Both the position numbers and the translations under genes were made by a program. Positions 51,837 through 62,929 of a stretch of 64,000 nt of DNA are shown here, piece by piece; the stretch's first letter is position 1, and every line of letters begins with the position of its first letter. Under the pieces are notes generated by a model. The model made no database searches. It saw only the letters and a list, made by a program, of their open reading frames with translations, and was not told where the DNA came from. Origin of the DNA: Micrasema longulum (taxonomy: Eukaryota; Arthropoda; Insecta; Trichoptera; Brachycentridae); contig JAGVSM010000856.1 of assembly GCA_022494885.1 (NCBI GenBank), forward strand, positions 44,166 through 108,165. Reading direction: 5' to 3'.

Positions 51837-52420
51837 CAACCATCACGCCATTTCCGTAGGGGAGGCAGAGAGAATGCACCGCTACACACGTCTATCCTGG
51901 CATACATTTCTAGCTTCTTCCACATTCATACTTCTTGTCATACATGCCCTTTGGTTCTGCCTACTTTTGACACAATCAGATTGAAGATTTTGGTTTATCT
52001 GATCACACAACGTCTTCATTGGTCGTAAACGTGTCACGTGACCGTTTATTTTCGCCATATATACTTGTTTTACCATTCTTTCGTCGTCCATTCGTTCTAC
52101 ATGACCAAACCATCTCAGAGACCCTTTCTTAATCTTATCAATTATACCTGATTCAGATTTACTCTCTCACCTGATTTCATTATTCGTAACCCTGTCATAC
52201 AAGAGATCGCATTTCAACTGGGTTCACTCGGTTTTAATCCTTCCTCTGCCAGTTCCATGTTTCACTTCCATACATAAGTGATTGGACTAAAACTTTGTTG
52301 TGTACAGCCATATTTTTATTAGAAATTACCGTGCTTCGTGCGCCGTTCATTTTGTTGCCCGTATTCACTCTCCTTTCAACATCTTTTTTAAATCTGCCAT
52401 CTCTTGAATATTAAATAATA
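51836..52420 (-). mobile_element. LINE-A copy (TAG-tail subfamily), decayed
   Basis: Minus strand: protein end SAYP.GEMA-like at 51843-51870, then MDDERMVKQVYMAKINGHVT (51882-52091), KSESGIIDKIKKGSLRWFGH and further up KLGALKTTVISNKNM-like text to 52420. It groups with 3714-4649 (AKMNGNV) rather than the NANVDG group. Its tail shares the ATT/TAG microsatellite with the LINE to its left. Confidence 0.82.
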
Positions 52421-52564
52421 TATATAGTTGTTACTCCACATTTCGCATTTATTATTTTTTGTAGTATTTTTTTATTTTAATGCAGTATCATAATTTATAA
52501 TCACTAAAAATAAACTCCAGTTATACAATAAAAATTGCCGTTCAAATCATATTTTTAAAAGATA

Positions 52565-52725
52565 TTTCAAGAAAGATAGAGAACATTTTTGAGAAGTGAA
52601 TAATTTGTAAGTCTACATATATGTAGGTATATGGGGCTTATGAATTTATGACCTATTTTGCCCGTTTTGGTGATCATTTTACACACTGTCTAACATTCAC
52701 AATTTTGCGTATTTTTTGTTACAGT
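52565..52725 (+). repeat. 386-bp family, partial and diverged
   Basis: ATTTTTGAGAAGTGAATAAT, GGCTTATGAATTTATGACCT and CATTTTACACACTGTCTAAC match the first 160 bp of the unit. The oldest-looking copy. Confidence 0.6.
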
Positions 52726-53074
52726 ATTTTTATCGCTAATAAAATCCTCTGTGATGCATTACTAATCTGATTTCTAGTTTGTACGCATAAAGACATCGGG
52801 TTATTATGAAGAAGAGATGATATCTCTTCTCCCGCATACTTTGAACCATATCGCTACGTGCTTAGACTACTTAGAACAAAGTTTTTAATACAGTAAATGA
52901 AATCTTTGTAATTATTTTTAACTGTGTGTGTAATTAAATTGAAATGAATAAAAACATATATTGTATATCCAGGGCTGGTACTTCAGAACAGAAAAATGCC
53001 AATAAAGTTAGATTCGACGCTAATATTAAACATATTTGTATTTTTTAAAGTCTATAATATATTTGGATAATTTA

Positions 53075-53230
53075 TAAAGCGTCATTTTTGTGAAAATCAC
53101 CTCAAGAGCGCTTATCTGTACTTAACGGTGAAAAGAACTTTTCATTATTTTAATTTTAATTATTTGTATACCGCTATTTTTGTAAAAATCACCTCAATGG
53201 CACTGTACAATAAGTATCCCAATACTTAAG
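53075..53230 (-). mobile_element. Two CR1/L2-type 3' termini in tandem
   Basis: GCGTCATTTTTGTGAAAATC.. AAGAGCGCT (53078-53112) and CGCTATTTTTGTAAAAATCA..AATGGCACTG (53173-53210) are two diverged copies of the same minus-strand terminal structure, about 95 bp apart. Confidence 0.65.
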
Positions 53231-53387
53231 ATGTTTTAAAATATTTTAGTGTTTTTATTATTTTCTATTCAAATTGAAAAAAAAAAAAATATTGAAATTT
53301 TTCATAAATAAGTTCTGTGGTTTTCTAAATATTTTTAATTTGTGAATAGACTACAAAACTAAGCTAAATAGTATTTTTTATATTTTT

Positions 53388-53480
53388 TTATGTATCGTGT
53401 TATCAGCGCAATCATTTTTTAAAGTTTTGTATTTCTGAGATCACTTCGCGTGTAACGTCTCAAGTTCTCTTCCACTTCTT
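53388..53480 (+). repeat. Dispersed ~300-bp repeat, partial copy
   Basis: First ~95 bp of the family at 26720-27015 and 56445-56775; cut off by a 386-bp unit at 53504. Confidence 0.68.
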
Positions 53481-53503
53481 CTAGGCCAGTTCTGCTGATT
53501 ACC

Positions 53504-54078
53504 GGCATCTACAGGGCTTATGACATGTCAATTGCTGGTTAAGGTGGCCACTTTACACACTGTGTAACATTCACCATTCTGCCTATATTTGAACATCTAT
53601 ATTCCTTCAATTCTTTCATCTGTTGATGTTTGTGAAGTTAAAGAGCTGAAACCTTTATTTATGTGGGTGAGATTCATCTAATTGAATTATTTCACCTACA
53701 TACTAGGCAACGCCTGAAATATACTAGACAACGCCTGAAAATATTATTTTTTCAATTTCTATACTTCTTCATGGACCAGGTAATTTATCAACAATATTTT
53801 GAGTTTGTCCAAATTTTTGTAGACAAGAACTGGATTCAACTCCCTGGAGAGCTGTTTATAATAACATATTACACTTTACACACTGTGTAACTTAAGTATG
53901 TGGCCACTTAAACCAGCCATTGACAGGTCATTAGCCTTGTAGATGCCTAGACTTATATATTACCTTCTCTTAAATGTTCTTCATCTCTGTTGTAATATGT
54001 TAATATAAACAGCTCCCCAGGGAGTTTAATCCAGTTCTTGTCTCCAAAAATTTGGACAAACTCAAAATATTGCTGAAG
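53504..54078. repeat. 386-bp family: full unit followed by inverted partial unit
   Basis: The plus unit 53504-53875 ends with GGAGAGCTGTTTATAATAAC and the head start ATATTACA. The sequence then flips: ACTTTACACACTGTGTAACT (53871-53890) lies at the turning point. The minus-strand unit runs 53880-54078 with a head-to-tail junction at 53990-54010. A local duplication of AACGCCTGAAA at about 53709 and 53736 is inside the plus unit. Confidence 0.87.
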
Positions 54079-54184
54079 TTTCTTTTTGAAGACATATTTT
54101 TAAAATTGTACTTTTTTACACAAATGAAGATTTTACGAACGGGTACACCCCTTTCACAAAAAGCCAAATACACCATAAAAAGTA

Positions 54185-54210
54185 GCATTAGTAGTAGTAG
54201 TAGATTTCGT
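54185..54210. repeat. TAG microsatellite
   Basis: ATTAGTAGTAGTAGTAG. It resembles the LINE-A tail, but no LINE-A sequence precedes it. Confidence 0.6.
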
Positions 54211-54375
54211 GAGCGAATGAAGATGTTATTTTATCAATAATTGTACTGGTGTTTAAAACTTTAACTATATGTGTTTTTTGTTTTTGTCATATAACACCTT
54301 TATTCACTCATGTCTTCAATTGTATTTTGATTCAGAGTATAGAGCACCCAATCTAAAAATAATGTTATTAGAGTA

Positions 54376-54898
54376 CAGTCATTCCGGGTAACATTGGAAT
54401 TCAATATAACACTGGACAAAAACCTGACTTATATATGACTGATAACTGACTGACTGACCTCCTAAAAGAATAAAAAAAGCTTTATCAAAATATTTTTTTT
54501 ATTTGTGTGGTACCACCGCTCGAGCCCAAGAGTAAGTATGTTTGGGATAATGGACACAAATTCATGTTTTTTTAAAAAATGCTTTGGATCAGAAGAGTAT
54601 TTTATGTAAAAAAAAATAGTTCAATGTTACCCGGAGAGATTTTTAGTCAAAAATCAAGAAATTCGTTCATCGAAAATACTTCAGTCCAAAGTTACCCAAA
54701 TATCAATATAACACTGGACCACCCATAAAAACATCATTAAAGTTATGTTTTCATGTAATTTTATAAATTTTGTGTCAAATTTAGTTATAGGGAGAATTCA
54801 GAAACCCAAATAATTCATAAATTTGCATCTGGCTCAATCCAATAAAAAAATATTAGAAAAAACTTGTTGAAGTGGTCCAATGTTACCCGAAATGACTG
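54376..54898. mobile_element. 523-bp pogo/mariner-type MITE, TA target
   Basis: Terminal inverted repeats CAGTCATTCCGGGTAACATT and (inverted) CAGTCATTTCGGGTAACATT, about 23 bp, are flanked by TA on both sides (54374-54375 and 54899-54900). The interior repeats pieces of the ends: AATATAACACTGGAC at about 54410 and 54705, and CAATGTTACCCG near 54623. No transposase frame is present. Confidence 0.92.
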
Positions 54899-54904
54899 TA
54901 CGGC

Positions 54905-56440
54905 TTTCGTTATTAGACTCTTACACACATGTTTAATAATGTACTCAACTGCGAAATCTGTAGAAACTTATCAGATAACACTTTTAATATAGCCAATCAA
55001 TTACAGATAATTTATGACACAATGTGAAATAATAAAATGACAATTGCAGAGATAAAAATTCGCGTGATTAATGATGAATAAAAAAATATCCGTATCTGCG
55101 TAAGTACCGTCTACTTATTACAGGGGCGAACCGTGTATAGAAGCGATTATGCGCAGCTTACCATTATATTTAACTAACCATAATAATGTTTTATTGTTTT
55201 TTACAGAAAAACAAATAACTAATTACCATTTATTTTTAATCATTTCCACCGTAAGTATTTTTATCCTAATATAAATATAAATTTTAATAAAGCGCGCCCA
55301 GCGCCTGCGGTGAGCCAAGAAACTAGCCGATTATTCCAGCTTATTTCTTCATACAAATAAATATACTATGTTTTGAATGTATTAACCCCAGTGCGGGTTT
55401 TTTCTCCTAGATTAAACTTGCAGATTACGCAAATTATTTGAAGGTTCTTGATTTGAAAAACAATATTTCAAGCATTGTTCCTTAAGGACTATTATTCTTT
55501 GAGATGGTACTTTTGACATAAGACCATAATTACTTTCATGCGTTATATTGCGTGGACATATAGCGCTCCACGCGGCCGTTTTTAGCACTATTAATTACTA
55601 AAATATTCGGCCAGTTGACATTTTAATTAAATACCTAATATCGACTGAATTTATACTGGTATTTTTTATTTATTTTTAAATAAATAAAATATTAAAGTAA
55701 TGGATAATATATCTATATAATATAATATATGACGAAGTTACATCGTTTGAGTTGATTTCATAAATGAGAGTTGTTGTATCACACAGAACCACAGAAAAAT
55801 ATCAATTTATAGTATATATTACTTACATTATATTACGAACCTTCTATGTAGGTACAAATTATATGATTTTTTTTTTAGCTTACCTGTAAATAAAATCACC
55901 ATTCGCCACTGACTTATTACATAATGATTGTTCTGACCACCTTTGTTCGTACTAATAATGTCGTAAAATAAAACTATTCACCCTTTTGTTATTTTTGACT
56001 GTATATTTGAATTTGAAGTGCTCGCGTGCGTGAAAAATCTATTAGAATGCAATAAGTATAAATAAATAAATCTAAAGAACCACTTGTTTTTTTTAATATT
56101 TGTGTTATACATATCATGAATGATATTACGAGGTAATTACTACGACCATGTTACTCCAAAATCAGTATTTGTGATTTACCCACTAAAAACACTTTTTGTC
56201 CCCCTTCAAATAGACAAGCCTGTAGTCATACAAATAGACAAGTTATAGGTAGTAATTATTCCTCGATATTATATTTGCTATAGGCGTTAATTAAATTAAC
56301 CCGTCGGCGTCGATTCTGTAAAAAAAATGGTTCACTCAGCTATTACTTCGTATCGTAGTACCTATTGTATCCAAATAAATCAAATGAGGAAGTTCAGTCT
56401 TTTTTTATTATTTGATAATAGAATAAGCCAATTTCTTTTT
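54905..56440. other. No gene recognised
   Basis: AT-rich; one short GC-rich patch at 55290-55320 (GCGCGCCCAGCGCCTGCGG). No coding frame over 60 codons, no repeat match. Confidence 0.4.
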
Positions 56441-56444
56441 TTAT

Positions 56445-56775
56445 ATATATCGTATTATCAGCGCCATGATTTTTAAAAAGTTTTGTATTCCTGAAAATAG
56501 CTCTGCGTGTGACGTCAAAGTTTCTTCTCTGTCAGTTCTTCCGATTAATTCGTTTACGATAAGCACACCGGATATCCTTCATAGCTCTCATATCATCGGT
56601 TGGTCCATATGAACCAGTGAGGTCGTTCAAAGTAGTGCGTTTTTATTGAAATGTTTATTTTTATTTTTTTCGTACATTTTCAAGAAACTTTGCAGTACAA
56701 TTTAATGCTCTAATTCTTACCGCGCGCAAGGAAACATTTTTTTATCGAATTTCCTGTGGGGCTAAAGTTCCTCAT
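56445..56775 (+). repeat. Dispersed ~300-bp repeat, copy 2
   Basis: Collinear with 26720-27015: ATATCGTATTATCAGCGCCA, GCGTGTGACGTCAAAG, TTCAAAGTAGTGCGTTTTTA, CAAGAAACTTTGCAGTACAA and ACCGCGCGCAAGG. Confidence 0.77.
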
Positions 56776-56964
56776 TAAACACTTTGTTGTGAGAATACTT
56801 GAATTTATTTTGAAGCACTAGGTACTACGTAGTTTTGGAAAGCTCGGGTCTTTTCATCTACAGTTTTTTTTTAAAAGAGAAATACAAGAGTTCTTATCAT
56901 TTACTCAAATATTTAAATTTTCAGACTATTTTCTAAAAATCGACAATAACTTGTGTTGGAAAAA

Positions 56965-57047
56965 TAGAAATCGATTTGTGGTAGAGTGGGATTTAAACCT
57001 GGAACCTTTGGTACGAATACTACCACGGAACCGCAACCCGTTTCAAA
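56965..57047 (-). mobile_element. SINE-2 head
   Basis: ATCGATTTGTGGTAGAGTGG and GATTTAAACCTGGAACCTTT match 27700-27740; box B has lost one CpG (GGTTTAAATCCC on the minus strand). Confidence 0.7.
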
Positions 57048-57049
57048 AT

Positions 57050-59805
57050 TTATAAAATAAAAGTAATTTTTTAATATTTTTTATTTTATTAACATTCTTA
57101 CAGCTTTAACATGTCAATTTTCATATTTTATTAAAAATAAAATCCTACCAAGCCATTTTCGGTAGCTTGTTGGTGGAGAGTTAAAGAATTAAATCATGTT
57201 ATTCTACAAAGTCAATGCTGATTCAATAAATAATAGAAATATGTAGTATTGTGGGTATTAATTTCTGCAAGTATAATAATATGGCACAAATTCCTTATTT
57301 ACAGATATTTAATTTATCAATTGAAGTGATTGCGGTATGTGGGTATACCGGGTATCCCTCGGTAAGATGTACAAATAACGTTTTCCGTCATATTGCGGTA
57401 AATTTAGCTGTTCCACTCACCGGTTACATAGAGCATAATAAATAAAACATGAATAACATCCCGATACCGGCGATATTCTCCCATTCAATTCATTTCTATC
57501 TGGATGACTTGCAATTTGTCATATCTCTATTATCATTACCCAAGCCTTAGGCCTTACGGGTGAGACGATTAAACTAAGATGTGAACTGCGAACTTCTCAA
57601 TTCTCTATGGATTTTTCCATTCACCCTCTACGCTTTCTATGCTTCGCTTGTGAACTGCTTTCTTTCATGTTAAATCTAGTCTTTCATTTCTAATGAACGA
57701 ATAGTGATGTTGCACTTAGCTGTTTTCGTTGGTTATAAATTACTTTCTCGAACCGTAAACAATTAGTTCCATTGTGGTTTTACTAAGACTGCATCATTTT
57801 GTAAAACGGATGAAATGAATTATTAATACCTGGTAACGTTTTATTACAATTTATTCTTAACTAGGTTACCCTTCATTTTTAAATTAATCTTATAATGTAA
57901 TCAAGCTCGACTTTTTTAAACGACTTTTGTTTATTGGTAAATTTATAATTGAAGCATATTAGACTGTCCATATTTTGGATTTCTCTAGGAACTTAAATAA
58001 TCGCATAGTTTCCGTGCAATTTAGTAATCCTATATTAAAATGCATTTGCTCATATGCAAATGCTAGCGAATAAGTGAAAGAACAACAATTGATTATTCAC
58101 AGAAACCCCATTAAAGCCATTTTATTAAAGCAGTCAAAAAGATTTTTTTTTCAAAGAATAAAACTAATTTCAGTATTTAATCGTACTTACGAATATTGTT
58201 TAATTACTTTGCAAAAAATTTTCACATACAATTAAAAATTTGAAACTTATGTTGGAGAATATATATTATATAAGTGTATACATACTTTTAAAATATTACA
58301 ATTATTTCTCACTGCTGGCCCGAATATTACAATATGTTTCTGCTTTTTTTTCTTATGTGACATTGTGTAGTTGAATGAAATGTTATTTTCTTTAATTCCC
58401 ATACGAATAAAATTCTTTAACCACCGTAAATTACGGAAACTGGAATCATTAAGTTCTGCATAATATTTTACCGTTAAAGTGTCAATCGTGCACATAACGT
58501 TTTCATGTAATGAAATGCTGTTGAAGTAAACGTAAAATCATGGCATATAATATTTGTTTTTTTTTTTCAAATTAGGTACTTTTTGGTTGAATGAAGGAAA
58601 ATAGACGCCAAAAGCGTTCAGAGTATTAATTTACTATTGTTTCTCGAATTGTTTGAACTATGGTATATGCATCATCAGATTTTTATTTGTATTATGACGT
58701 TTGTGTGAATTTTACCTTTATAAATAATTATTCGAATTAAAATTAATCCGTTAAATGTAAATGATTTTGTATATAAACTGTAAAACTCGACCACACTGTC
58801 AAAACAAAAAGATATGCTTTTATCGAGGCATTACTTATTAGATTTCCTTATACTAAGGAATTGCTATGCCAGGTGTAACTGTTAATACCCGGTATACGAA
58901 AAAGGTTACATATAAAAATATTAGCGACCTAGTTTACTATAATAAGCTTATCCCGTCGCTTACTTTTTGACCATGCTATATTTCTGCGTACATTTATAAA
59001 CAAGTTGCGTGTGCATGTGGATTTACGAATACTAATAACGTTATTCGTGTTAGAATTAATAAAAAATAAAAAAACGAATAAATAATGTCAAGCGTAACTA
59101 ACGAAATTCAAGTCAATCAAAAACGATAATGATATTTATTTATTAATGTTTTACTGTAGTCGGGAAAAACGAACGCAAAATTAGGAAATCATACGATTTT
59201 GCCATTTTAAAATAAATGTTTTTTTTTAATCGGGCAATAATAAAAAAACAAAAAACATTAATTAGATAAACACAATATGTTTTACAGGTATTTCTGTTAA
59301 AAAATATACTTAAAAGTTTTATGTAACTAAAATATATTTACTTTTAGACCGGCAGATTACGCCATTTCAAATTTAGACTAAACTTAGGTATCTGGGATCT
59401 CAATAAAGACTAAGTATTGAACATTTTTTTTTTGAATAATTTAAAGATAATACATTAAACATAAAAGAAGCGGCTGCCAAATTTTAATTTTTTGCTTTTG
59501 AAAAAAAAATACAAGCATTTAAAATCACATATTTTTTGTGACATTTTCCTTTATTCCTACTTAAAATTATGCCTTCGGTAATATAAAAAAAAAAAAAAAT
59601 ATTGAAATACTTCAGTTGAAGCCTTTTTTTATAGAATTATATTATCTTTTTTTTTAAAAATAAGATAATTCTGATTGTAATACTCAATTTAAAACTATAT
59701 CTTATTGACTTTTAGACTGACCTTCAGTACAGCCCTAATTGATTTCGAAAAGGCTGGTCCGAAGATCACGAAATTTTTTAATATTAATGAATAATATTAT
59801 GTTGG
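57050..59805. other. No gene recognised in about 2.7 kb
   Basis: AT-rich, with frames at 57251 (64 codons) and 58247 (82 codons, minus) that resemble nothing. At 59731-59752 the words ALIDFEKA can be read, like an RT motif A, but with no context. No repeat match found by eye. Confidence 0.35.
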
Positions 59806-59920
59806 ATTTCAACTCAGTGCAGGGCTCTAGGCCTCATAGAGTTAAGGACACGTTTTTTGTCGTAATATGTATCTCTGTATGAATAAATAAATAAATGAAA
59901 TAAAATAAATAAGGTGACAA
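59806..59920 (+). mobile_element. LINE 3' end with AAAT tail
   Basis: CAGTGCAGGGCTCTAGGCCT, then TGAATAAATAAATAAATGAA at 59879-59898. The tail layout fits a LINE; the family is unknown. Confidence 0.5.
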
Positions 59921-60312
59921 AGTTCTATGTTTAGAAACTCTAGCGTTCAGTAGCCCGCGCCTGGTTGTAGACCCCAGCTAGTTGCATAGTGGTCTAGTAC
60001 ACCGTAATAATATGTATGGATGTAGCAGAATGCATAATATTATAATATGCATGTAAAGACAACTTACGCAAACTGCAAACCAGAAACCGTACAACCATGT
60101 CTGGTAACTTAACCGATAACTCACAGGAATTCACCCACCACAAGGCATCTCGGTATACCTACAAAATAATATGGATACAATTATGGCAATTGACTTATTT
60201 TTGTTGCAAACCTGAGCTTATTCAAGCGATAAATGCTTAACATAAAAACCGCTACTTGCGCATACGTTTTGATTCATATAATTAATTATTGTAGATCTCT
60301 TACCCTTTGTCG

Positions 60313-60540
60313 GCCTCGTGGTGTAATGGTCAGCGCGTTTGCCTACCATGCAAGAAGTCTCGAGTTCGATTCCCGACATTGTTGATGAAAAAGGTGTTTT
60401 AAACTAGAATATTTCATAGTACTTGAAATAGCGTAAAATAGTCTCCTGAAGCGTAATACTGATCATATTACGCTGCGATTGGTGTACCAATGCAGTGCCT
60501 TATCCACCATTAGGTACGAAAACGGAATGATGATGACTTT
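60313..60540 (+). mobile_element. SINE-1, near complete, tRNA-derived
   Basis: The head 60313-60382 has box A-like GTGGTGTAATGGTCAGC, an anticodon-like arm (TTTGC CTACCAT GCAAG) and box B GTTCGATTCCC. The body follows: TACTGATCATATTACGCTGC, GGTGTACCAATGCAGTGCCT, TATCCACCATTAGG. It ends with a (GAT)n tail at 60528-60538. The anticodon position would read ACC, but the acceptor stem does not pair, so it is a SINE and not a gene for tRNA. Confidence 0.82.
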
Positions 60541-60900
60541 TTCTTCTTCTTCAGCCTTGTTCTTTCTACTGCTGGATAAGGGCCTCTTCCAAACGTCTCC
60601 ATTCCTTCGTATCACCTGCTTTCATCATCCACGTTTTACCGGCAATAGGGGCAATGACGTCGACCCATCTTTTCTGTGGCCTTCCAGCACTTCTTTTGTT
60701 TACCCATGGTCTCCACTTTTTTATTCTGGGTGTCCATGATATCCACGACTCCGGTTCGGCGCCTTATTTCTTCTGTCTTTCCATGGATCGTTGCGTGGAT
60801 TTTCATTTCTGGCTACTTTTTTGTGTTATAGACATGGTTTATAGTCCGTATGTTGTGACTTTCCCTTACAGATTTCGCATATACGTGTAGGGTTGGTTTG
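60539..60900 (-). pseudogene. RTE-type LINE C-terminus
   Basis: Minus strand: TEEIRRRTGVVDIMDTQNKK, then after shifts SAGRPQKRWVDVIAPIAGKT, WMMKAGDTKEWRRLEEALIQ and a stop near 60573. The GRP..RW.D.I...AG..W...A.D...WR.LEEA block is the usual RTE-clade C-terminus. The tail on the plus strand is (TTC)n at 60539-60552, abutting the SINE tail. RT is missing and frames are broken. Confidence 0.82.
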
Positions 60901-60904
60901 AAAC

Positions 60905-61500
60905 GAACTGTATTTTATTGATTTTACACAAAATAAATACGTAATCAAATTATTTAACATAGGAGATCACAAAGTAAGCGCATTAAAATGTGAATTGTAT
61001 GGTCTAAAATTAAGCTATGCAAGCAGAACAGCGATTATAAATGCTATCTTCATCTGTACGTATCGAGATGGTATAAAGTAAAATAGATATTTATGTACGA
61101 AAATTTAAAATATCTTTATTGGTAATCTGTTATTTAACATGTTTAGAAAAAAAATTATGTTCATATCATATTTTCATACAAAAAATATTACTTCATAGAT
61201 AAAGTTGAAGATAAATTTTAACTTCCCATTCTAATACGGACTGAGGTCTTCTGCAGGACATCGCACCTTTTTTCATGGGAATTTTAAAAGGTTTTAAAAA
61301 AAACTTTTTATCATTATATTCCATACTTATATAAGGTGAAATTCTAAAACGAAAGTAAAAATTTTTAAAAATATGTATAACCTGCTAAAACTATCCAGTT
61401 TGGACTCTTTTGATAATGAAAAGATATCGATATAAAAAAATACCCATATGAACTTAAATATTTTTTTAAACAGTTTATTATCTAGGTGTGAAGGTTTTCA
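60905..61500. other. No gene recognised
   Basis: AT-rich; no repeats or frames of note. Confidence 0.4.
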
Positions 61501-61504
61501 CGGT

Positions 61505-61600
61505 CACTGTTTTCAATATGTTTCTTTTTTGGGTGATTCCGTGCGTGTTGGATTCTTTCCGACGTTTCGGCTACCATTGCAAGAGCTTATCATCTTCACA
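61505..61600 (-). mobile_element. PLE-2 terminus with hammerhead-like core
   Basis: ATGTTTCTTTTTTGGGTGAT, then TCCGACGTTTCGGCTACCAT (61559-61578), closely match 24427-24485. The minus strand gives AGCTCTTGCAATGGTAGCC, then GAAACGTCGG. CTGATGA is replaced by GATGATAAG. Confidence 0.68.
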
Positions 61601-61601
61601 A

Positions 61602-61700
61602 TTATTTCCCTAACTGCACTCAGTGGTGCACGGGGCACTGAATTGGTGCTCCAATTGCAGCGTATCTGGATCAATTTTATTGAATGGAAAGTAAAATGGA
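61602..61700 (-). mobile_element. SINE-1, 3' half
   Basis: CACTCAGTGGTGCACGGGGC, GAATTGGTGCTCCAATTGCA and GCGTATCTGGATCAATTTTA match the SINE-1 core; it abuts the PLE terminus. Confidence 0.7.
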
Positions 61701-61739
61701 TCAGGTTTATGCGCTTTCTTAAATATAGATATAATTTTT

Positions 61740-62030
61740 TTTAAATAATGACTTTTTATTTATTCATTTAAAAAACAAATTATACAAAACTTTATATAAC
61801 ATTCTTAATTAGTTTTTTTGGAAAAATTCATTCAGGTACAAGCATATTTTATAATTTAACAATTTCACAACTTAAATTAAAACAAAAAAAATACAAAAAA
61901 GGATAAAAAACTACATATGCACAATAAACAATATTTAATGCCAAATAAATATATTTAAAAATTTAATTATCGAATCGCACATTTAGTTATATTTTCATCC
62001 CTTTAAAAAAACATCACTTTCAATTTATCA
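61740..62030 (-). mobile_element. Probable LINE 3' UTR
   Basis: TTTTTATTTATTCATTTAAA at 61752-61771 reads as an AAAT-type tail on the minus strand, followed by AT-rich text with no coding sequence. Weak. Confidence 0.35.
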
Positions 62031-62034
62031 ACAT

Positions 62035-62727
62035 TCATTGGCAAATTGCTTTTTGAACGGAGATATTCTAAATCGGGTAGAAGAATTTGTGTATCTGGGA
62101 AGTATGTTTACCAGGGATGGAATGACTGAGGAATAAATTGAAAGGAGGGTGAGTGCCAGGAACCGGGTGAACGGTGCACTAAAATCTACTTTGGCAAACA
62201 AATGTTTGTCGCAGGAGGCAAAACTAGCAGTTCACCATGGAGTTCTAGTGCCAACTTTAATGTATGGGGAGCGAAGTATGGAATTGGAACAATAATTATG
62301 AAAATAGGTTAAATGCTGTCGAAATGCGATCCTTTAGACGGATGTGTGGTAAAACGGTGTATGATAGGTGTACAAATGTCGAGATCCGTGAACTGTGTAA
62401 GGCTGAGACATGCATTATCGACAGAATCAAGAAAGGGGTACTGCGTAAGTTTGGACATGTAGAGCGAATGGCAATAAAAGAACGGCTAAAATGATCTACG
62501 ATGCGAATGTTGATGGATGCAGAAAACAAGGAATACCGAGAAAGACATGGCACGATCAAGTCTAATAAAAAACTTGAAGATACACATTCAAGAGTAGGAA
62601 TAATCGGCGTGCGTGCATGAGAAGGTGTATGGATGTAGAGGACGCGAGGTCTGTGTTCAAATACCGAGTGATTTGACGTTCTATCCTCACTGCCAATCCC
62701 TACGGGGAAACGACGTGATAGTTTGTT
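62035..62727 (+). mobile_element. LINE-A copy, frameshifted
   Basis: Plus strand: RVEEFVYLGSMFTRDGMTEE (stop follows), RVSARNRVNGALKSTLANKC and LAVHHGVLVPTLMYGERSME. Then comes an open 76-codon piece (62264-62494) NAVEMRSFRRMCGKTVYDRC .. FGHVERMAIKER. The last part, NRRACMRRCMDVEDARS and ANPYGET at about 62690-62710, is out of frame. It belongs to the NANVDG group (DANVDGC near 62500). Confidence 0.85.
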
Positions 62728-62762
62728 TGTTTGAATCAATCCCATTACAATTTATATTATAA

Positions 62763-62925
62763 ATTATTATTATTATTAGCGCCATTTTCGTAATATAATA
62801 CCTCATGGGCGCTTTAAATAGTGATTCTATAGATAAATATATTTAATTGAAGATTTTAAATTCCTAATTTAATTAAAGCTATTGATTTTGTTATCACATG
62901 CTACGGATTTATTCAAATCTAAAGT
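62763..62925 (-). mobile_element. CR1/L2-like LINE 3' UTR
   Basis: ATTATTATTATTATTAGCGC, CATTTTCGTAATATAATACC, then TCATGGGCGCTTTAAATAGT. This is the reverse complement of 13440-13600, starting inside the last codons (AAATCCGTAGCATGTGATAA on the minus strand). Confidence 0.82.
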
Positions 62926-62929
62926 CTAC

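Noticed and set aside
59731..59752. RT motif A (ALIDFEKA) of an RTE element
   Set aside because: Only eight residues with no flanking RT motifs; could be chance.
60335..60385. Functional tRNA gene with anticodon ACC
   Set aside because: The anticodon-like arm pairs, but the acceptor stem does not and the T-stem has a mismatch; the flanks match SINE-1 copies.
62296..62745. 149-codon minus-strand frame
   Set aside because: Antisense of LINE-A; same pattern of shadow as at 3710-4168.
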